A stretch of 27,741 nt of DNA from Saccoglossus kowalevskii (taxonomy: Eukaryota; Hemichordata; Enteropneusta; Harrimaniidae): contig NW_003143311.1 in NCBI RefSeq assembly GCF_000003605.2, positions 26,116 to 53,856 on the forward strand, written 5' to 3'. A model generated the notes under the pieces. That model was not told the origin of the DNA and ran no database searches. It saw only the letters and a list, made by a program, of their open reading frames with translations. This document shows, in pieces, positions 22,441 through 27,741 of the stretch. The first letter of the stretch is position 1; each line of letters starts with the position of its first letter. A program made the translations under genes and the position numbers.

Positions 22441-23160
22441 ACCTCAGAAAAGACAATAATAAATTAGATAATGTATAGATTTATTTAAATTTAGCATGAA
22501 TGGGAAGTTACAATTTAAGTATTAAATATGCTTCATGGTGTTAGATAAGTTTATTTTTTATTCCATATCAGCAAATGATATAATTTAGGCATTTATGGCT
22601 GACTGTAGCAACGAACTATTACATTTCTATAGATTATTTAAATTTTATTTTATATTTCTGGTGCTTGTATTACACAATTTATATGTCATATGTTTTGAAT
22701 TTGAAGTTCCACATTTTGATTTCAAGCTGGACAAATGCAGACACCAGGTTTCTGTTTTGTATTAAGATATATATTGATATATAGAGATTTGGAATAAATC
22801 GCTGACAGATAGCAGGATTCAACAATAATAAATGAGTATTACAGTACGTTAGTTATCTAGTCCAATCCTGTGCTTTGTTTTCTTTACATTTTTGGAGGTG
22901 TTTGCACATAGTTTATTTAGATATTCCCATGTATTGTATTGTATTGGTATTTATAACACACACTGTTATTTGTTACACTCTGTAGTTAAGCAACACAAAC
23001 TTATTAAAGTGATTACAACAATGAGCGTGTCGACGTTTCAATATGTATTGACATTCATATAATTCTACATACTGATAGCAGTGATGTAACATCAAAATAA
23101 TATATAAATCAAGTGTAATAGGACTCTTTCAACTTTGGATTATATATAAGCCACATACAT

Positions 23161-23212
23161 AATCCGGAACTTTTCACATCACCTTCCAAACAGTTTATGT
23201 TTAATGACGCAA
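23161..23212. repeat. dispersed repeat box B, copy 1
   Basis: AATCCGGAAC, then TCACAT, ACAGTTTA and AATGACG recur in the same order at 26636-26697. The copy here abuts the first degenerate minisatellite units. Confidence 0.55.
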
Positions 23213-23637
23213 AGAGATTAAGCGAAGAAGTAATCACTGATGGAAATATTTACCAACCGAGTGACCACCGGTCAACCACGAAGTGATCACTGGTCGCAGT
23301 TACATGTAATTATTCAACCACGGAGTGATCATTTGTCATGTGGCATGCAGAAATTCATGCATGAAGCGATCACAGCTCATGCTATAGCCACGTAGCAATC
23401 ACCAGTCTTGTGAAGTGGAAAGATTCAAATATGAAACTGATTTCTAGTCATGTAACATGAGCGGGAATGTAACATGGTGGTGGCATAGGATGATTCACCC
23501 ACCGAGTGATTGCTGGGGTAGCAGTCACATGTAGACATTCAAGCATAGAGTGAAAGCTGGTGACACGGATTTATCACTTGGCATGTGATAATCAGAGTTA
23601 TGTACAGACATATTCAAAGCACTGTTCATGTGACATG
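23213..23637. repeat. degenerate upstream edge of the 39-bp minisatellite
   Basis: Diverged, irregular units carry the array's landmarks: AACCACGAAGTGATCACTGG, ATTCAACCACGGAGTGATCA, TGAAGTGGAAAGATTCAA and similar. Many end in GTCATGTGAC/ATGTGACATGG, which the homogenised core lacks. Unit length varies and frames are broken, as expected of an old array edge. Confidence 0.8.
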
Positions 23638-25236
23638 GAGAGATTCAACCATGGAGTGATCGCTGGCTGTGGTACAGAGAGATTCAACCATGGAGTAGTG
23701 GCTGGCGGTGGTGGCACAGAAATATTCAACAATGGAGTAATCGCTGGTGGTTGCATGGAAAGATTCAAGCATGGAATAGTCGCTAGTGGTGGTGGCACAA
23801 TGATATTCAACCATCGGGTAGTGGCTGGCGGTGGTAGCCCAGAGAGATTAAACCATGGAGTAGTCACTGGTGGTGGTGACACAGAGAGATTCAACCATGG
23901 AGTGATCGCTGGTAGTTGCACAGAGAGATTCAACCATGGAGTGATCGCTGGTGGTGACGCAGAGAGATTCAACCATGGAATGATCGCTGGTGGTGACACA
24001 GAGAGATTCAACCATGGAGTGATCGCTGGTGGTGACACAGAGAGATTCAACCATGGAGTGATCGCTGGTGGTGACACAGAGAGATTCAACCATGGAGTGT
24101 TTGCTGGTAGTTGCACAGAGAGATTCAACCATGGAGTGATCGCCGGGGGTTGCACAGAGAGATTCAACCATGGAGTGATCGCTGGTGGTAACACAGAGAG
24201 ATTCAACCATGGAGTGATCGCTGGTGGTTGCACAGAGAGATTCAACCATGGAGTGATCGCTGGTGGTTGCACAGAGAGGTTCAACCATGGGGTGATCGCT
24301 GGTGGTGGCACTGGCAAATTCAACCATGGAGTGATCGCTGGTGGTGGCACAGAGAGATTCAACCATGGAGTGATCGCTGGTGGTTGCACAGAGAGATTCA
24401 ACCATGGAGTGATCGCTGGTGGTTGCACAGAGATATTCAACCATGGAGTGATCGCTGGTGGTGGCACTGGGAAATTCAACCATGGAGTTATCGCTGGTGG
24501 TGGCACAGAGAGATTCAACCATGGAGTGATCGCTGGTGGTTGCACAGAGAGATTTAACCATGGAGTGATCGCTGGTGGTGGCACAGAGAGATTCAACCTT
24601 GAAGTGATCGATGGTGGTTGCACAGAGAGATTCAACCATGAAGTGATCGCTGGTGGTGGCACAGAGAGATTCAACCATGGAGTGATCGCTGGTGGTGGCA
24701 CAGAAAGATTCAACCATGGAGTGATCGATGGTGGTGGCACAGAGAGATTCAACCATGAAGTGATCGCTGGTGGTTGCACAGAGAGATTCAACCATGGAGT
24801 GATCGCTGGTGGTGGCACAGCGAGATTCAACCATGAAGTGATCGCTGGTGGTTGCACACAGAGATTCAACCGTGGAGTGATCGCTGGTGGTTTCACAGAG
24901 AGATGCAACCATGGAGTGATCACTGGTGGTTGCACAGAGAGAATCAACCATGGAGTGCTCGCTGGTGGTTGCACAGAGAGATTCAACCATGGAGTGATCG
25001 CTGGTGGTTGCACAGAGAGATTCAATCATGGAGTGATCGCTGGTGGTTGCACAGAGAGATTCAATCATGGAGTGATCGCTGGTGGTTGCACAGAGAGATT
25101 CAATCATGGAGTGATCGATGGTGGTTGCACTGAGAGATTCAACCATGGAGTGATCGCTGGTGGTTGCACAGAGAGATTCAACCATGGAGTGATCGCTGGT
25201 GGTTGCGCTGAGAGATTCAACCATGGAGTGATCGCT
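23638..25236. repeat. 39-bp minisatellite core, 41 units
   Basis: The unit is GAGAGATTCAACCATGGAGT followed by GATCGCTGGTGGTTGCACA (39 bp). Forty units plus a final partial one can be counted; four of the first six are 42 bp, through an extra GGT. The commonest variant is at the TGC position (TGC, GGC, GAC, AAC). Because unit and indels are multiples of three, three frames are open throughout: plus 23560-25251 (563 codons, 13-residue repeat ERFNHGVIAGGCT), minus 23598-25025 (475 codons, LSVQPPAITPWLN) and minus 23848-25266 (472 codons, HSMVESLCATTSD). They cannot all be genes. None has a signal peptide, a recognised domain or a promoter I can see. I treat the block as noncoding satellite-type DNA. 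Confidence 0.95.
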
Positions 25237-25366
25237 ATAATTGTAACGTAACACGTAGTGATTCAATCACGAAGTGATTGTTGTTCACGCGACACAGAGA
25301 TTACTTGAAAGAACAAATCACGCCTGTATGTGCTTTATGGTCACTAAGAGCACTTAACCATATTAT
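25237..25366. repeat. degenerate downstream edge of the array
   Basis: Residual unit fragments such as GTGATTCAATCACGAAGTGA and CGCGACACAGAGATTACTTG follow the last regular unit and fade within about 100 bp. The next segment is box A, copy 2. Confidence 0.55.
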
Positions 25367-25548
25367 GCGATGTCAATTTGAATAGTAGAACAAAGTGTCA
25401 CTTGCAGAGGGCACTCGGTTTTAAATTCAAATGGTTTCCACATGCACTATGAGGCGATACCGGCAACAAACATGTGAGAAAGTTAAACCGAAATATCACA
25501 ACTGTAGCTCAACTCGACGTTTTCAAACTCTCAAACTGAAGGCTTACC
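25367..25548. repeat. dispersed repeat box A, copy 2
   Basis: Collinear, diverged counterpart of 22271-22440, from TTTGAATAG to CTTACC. It follows the downstream edge of the first array and precedes the second array by about 1.4 kb. Confidence 0.6.
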
Positions 25549-26635
25549 GCAATTGAAAGATTGTTCTTGCTTGCAGTAATATCTTTACTTGCCGGTATTG
25601 GCAAAGCGTTTAGATCATTATAGCATTTCACTATATTTGACTAGGTCATTATTAATTCGCCTATCGTCAATGAACAATCAGGTTGTTTTTGAAAATTACT
25701 CGGGTATTGACAACTTATTAATTATCAATACTTGAATGTTTATTTGTTGATTTTTGAAAAAAAACTTTCGATCGTGTAAACCATCACAGTTTTGTAAAGT
25801 TAAACTCGGTCAATTATTTACAACGTTTATCTTCTCTTTATTTTTGCTTTTTAATGACTTTCAGCCAAATGTCTATAATAAGTCGCTTAAGTAATTTTCA
25901 AAGACAAAATAGTGCACATTATCTTGTATGGGACACAAATATCGGGTTTTAATAATGCTAAAGATGTTGAAGGTGTACTTTTACTGAAGCTTCTATATAA
26001 TTTATATAACCCGGTAGTTTTAGGAGAGCTGAGAAAATACACACTAGACACTGCTCTATACACTATGCTATTGTTAAATATTGGATGCGCATCCTGTAAA
26101 TTAATTCTGATTTCTGAATTTTTGCGAAGCGTAACAAAAATGATATGTATATTATATGTATTCTATTTTACAAGGCTTTGATGAGGTTTGTGTAGCTCAA
26201 ATGCCTGCTTAGAAAATGTCTTTATTTCTATGTTTAACTAGAAATGACCTATGTAGGGGTATTGACTTTCAGCTTATCCAAATAAAATATTCAAAACAAC
26301 CCTAAATTCTAAAAGTTACCCGCACTGCGTCGGTAATACAGCTTATAGGGTTGCACTGTCCAGTTTACGTGTACTTACGCACAGATAAGAGAGAAAATGT
26401 GATTTTCGTATCAACAGAGTCATAGAAGACGAATATCGATTCTGTCCAATCTGTCCCGCTTTCAAATACTTATATTCCGAAAATATCTTTGTGTTAGAGA
26501 TCCCCATTCCCTAAACTTGAGTGAACTTTTTAACTGTACCCGTCCACTCATTTTACGCAACTTGTTCGCCTTGTATTCGAGAAAGGCAGTGAGTTATTAA
26601 TTTAAACTTTCGCCGCTGTAATAAATCACAAACAC
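25549..26635. other. AT-rich spacer without a recognised gene
   Basis: The plus strand has an 89-codon open frame at 25912-26181 rich in Leu, Ile and Tyr. Length and composition are as expected by chance in this base composition, and no domain or splice context was seen. No alignable counterpart to the 22441-23160 spacer was evident. Confidence 0.6.
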
Positions 26636-26697
26636 AATCCGGAACATGTCACATTAACGCGTCATAATACTTTGAAGACAGTTTAATTTCAATGACG
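26636..26697. repeat. dispersed repeat box B, copy 2
   Basis: AATCCGGAAC...TCACAT...ACAGTTTA...AATGACG, as at 23161-23212 with a few extra bases. It precedes the second, degenerate minisatellite array by about 240 bp. Confidence 0.55.
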
Positions 26698-26939
26698 TCA
26701 TGTTTATGGTGGTCACAATTGTATTCTAATACTCATGCACTTATAACTCTCTTGTAGTTTAATTTATGCAATTATAGTAAGATGGTCTATCTCCAAAAAC
26801 TGTTCTGTATTCTAGGTACTTTTAGCAATTACTTAATCTTATTGCTTAATGTGTTATGGTAAAACGCAAACAAATTGGATGTCTTACAGAACATGTTGGC
26901 ATGGTAAAACCAAAATTTGGTGTTTTACATCATTGCAGA

Positions 26940-27741
26940 GTAATTGGTCACGTGATAGCAATCGCTAGTCACGTGTCATCAATAGATTCAACGACTGATT
27001 GATTGACTGATTGACACTCAGGGAACCAACAACGGAATGATCGCTTGCAGCGGTGACATGGAAATATTCAACCAAGGAGTGATCACTGGTCAGGGTGAAA
27101 CTGTGACGAGATTTAACATTTGAATCGCTGATTATGTGACATTGATCACATGGCAGAGTTGTAACCATGCAGTGTTCGCTAGGCAGCCGCAGTGACACAC
27201 AGAGATTCTCTATTGAGTGGTCGCTGGTGTTTCCTACATGGAAAGATTTAATCACGGATTGATTGCTGGTCATGTGACATAGAAGATTCATCCAAGAAGT
27301 GAACACTGATCATGTTGACACTGAGAAATTCAACCTCAGAATTATTGGTCACATGACACGTAGTCACGAGCCATGAAACATAGAAAGGTTAAATCACGTG
27401 ACACGTAGAAAGTCAGTTTTAACCATTGAGTGTTCACTGTGTGTATATTGACATATAGAGATTGGAACACGGGATGATCACTGGTGAGATTCAACTATGG
27501 GGTGATGGCTGGTCATGTGACATGAAGATTTATACCACGGTGTGACCATTGGTCTCGGTGATATGTTGTTATGATGCCACATGAATTATCGCTGGTTGCG
27601 TTGATACAGAGATATACAACCCGGGATACAACCACATTGTGATATTTTGTTGCCATGACAAGGGGAGATCCAATCGTGTCAGTGATATATGGTCACATGG
27701 CACGGGAAAATTCATTGCTGGGTTAGCAGTGATATAGAAAG
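26940..27741. repeat. second, degenerate minisatellite array, runs off the window
   Basis: Irregular units related to the 39-bp core recur to the end of the window: ATTCAACCAAGGAGTGATCA, GATTTAATCACGGATTGATT, GATTCAACTATGGGGTGATG and others, with GTCATGTGACAT and CACGTGAC linkers. A short GATT/GACT microsatellite lies at about 26991-27014. The minus-strand 113-codon frame at 26965-27306 is built from the degenerate units and keeps traces of the SDHS-V-S motif. Confidence 0.8.

Larger units (their letters stand above)
21833..23160. other. AT-rich spacer between the two repeat domains
   Basis: Apart from the 10-bp hairpin at 22026 and box A at 22271-22440, this is AT-rich DNA with frequent stops in all frames and no gene signal. 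Confidence 0.6.

Noticed and set aside
23560-25251. 563-codon plus-strand open frame as a repeat-protein gene
   Set aside because: It is entirely a 13-codon reading of the 39-bp minisatellite; two minus-strand frames over the same DNA are almost as long, and there is no signal peptide, domain or promoter. Kept only as a finding.
25912-26181. 89-codon plus-strand frame
   Set aside because: Length and composition are as expected by chance; no homology is recognised.

Overview
The window looks like a piece of invertebrate animal nuclear genome, roughly two-thirds A+T by eye. It carries one clearly recognisable gene, split by introns, in a setting of AT-rich noncoding DNA, a short DNA-transposon derivative and large tandem repeats. 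No prokaryotic, organellar or viral genes are recognised. The species cannot be named from the sequence; a lophotrochozoan, ambulacrarian or similar lineage is only a guess.

Layout. 1-5.8 kb: AT-rich DNA without a recognisable gene; one weak minus-strand exon candidate near 2.4-2.6 kb. 5778-5953: a 176-bp hAT-like MITE with 15-bp inverted repeats and an 8-bp target duplication. 6.9-7.9 kb: scattered 24-bp motifs built on GTACCAATTGG. 8-12.5 kb: nothing convincing. 12.5-15.7 kb: several short coding-like blocks that fit spliced exons, mostly on the minus strand, a cluster of hairpins, and a promoter-like block. 16137-20435: the 3' two-thirds or more of a nicotinic acetylcholine receptor (Cys-loop channel) alpha-type subunit gene on the plus strand, in four exons that join in frame to 383 codons with consensus GT-AG introns and a stop. 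The poly(A) signal is at 20641. The first exons (signal peptide, N-terminal helix, loop D) are not securely found; a 45-bp candidate for the third exon lies at 15532.

21.3-21.8 kb: a minisatellite with 41-bp and longer units. 22.3-27.7 kb: a repeat domain dominated by a 39-bp minisatellite (41 units, 23638-25236). Because the unit length and all core indels are multiples of three, it is open for more than 470 codons in three frames on both strands. Older, degenerate copies flank the core. Two unique-looking boxes upstream of the core recur about 3.1-3.5 kb downstream, ahead of a second, degenerate array that runs off the window, so the whole block looks like a duplicated array-bearing repeat.

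The receptor subunit would assemble into a pentameric cation channel in the plasma membrane. Its loop-C vicinal cysteines, loop A and loop B aromatics, GEK motif before M2 and leucine at the M2 gate position point to a functional agonist-binding alpha subunit. The other coding-like blocks could be exons of an unrelated minus-strand gene, but this is unproven.
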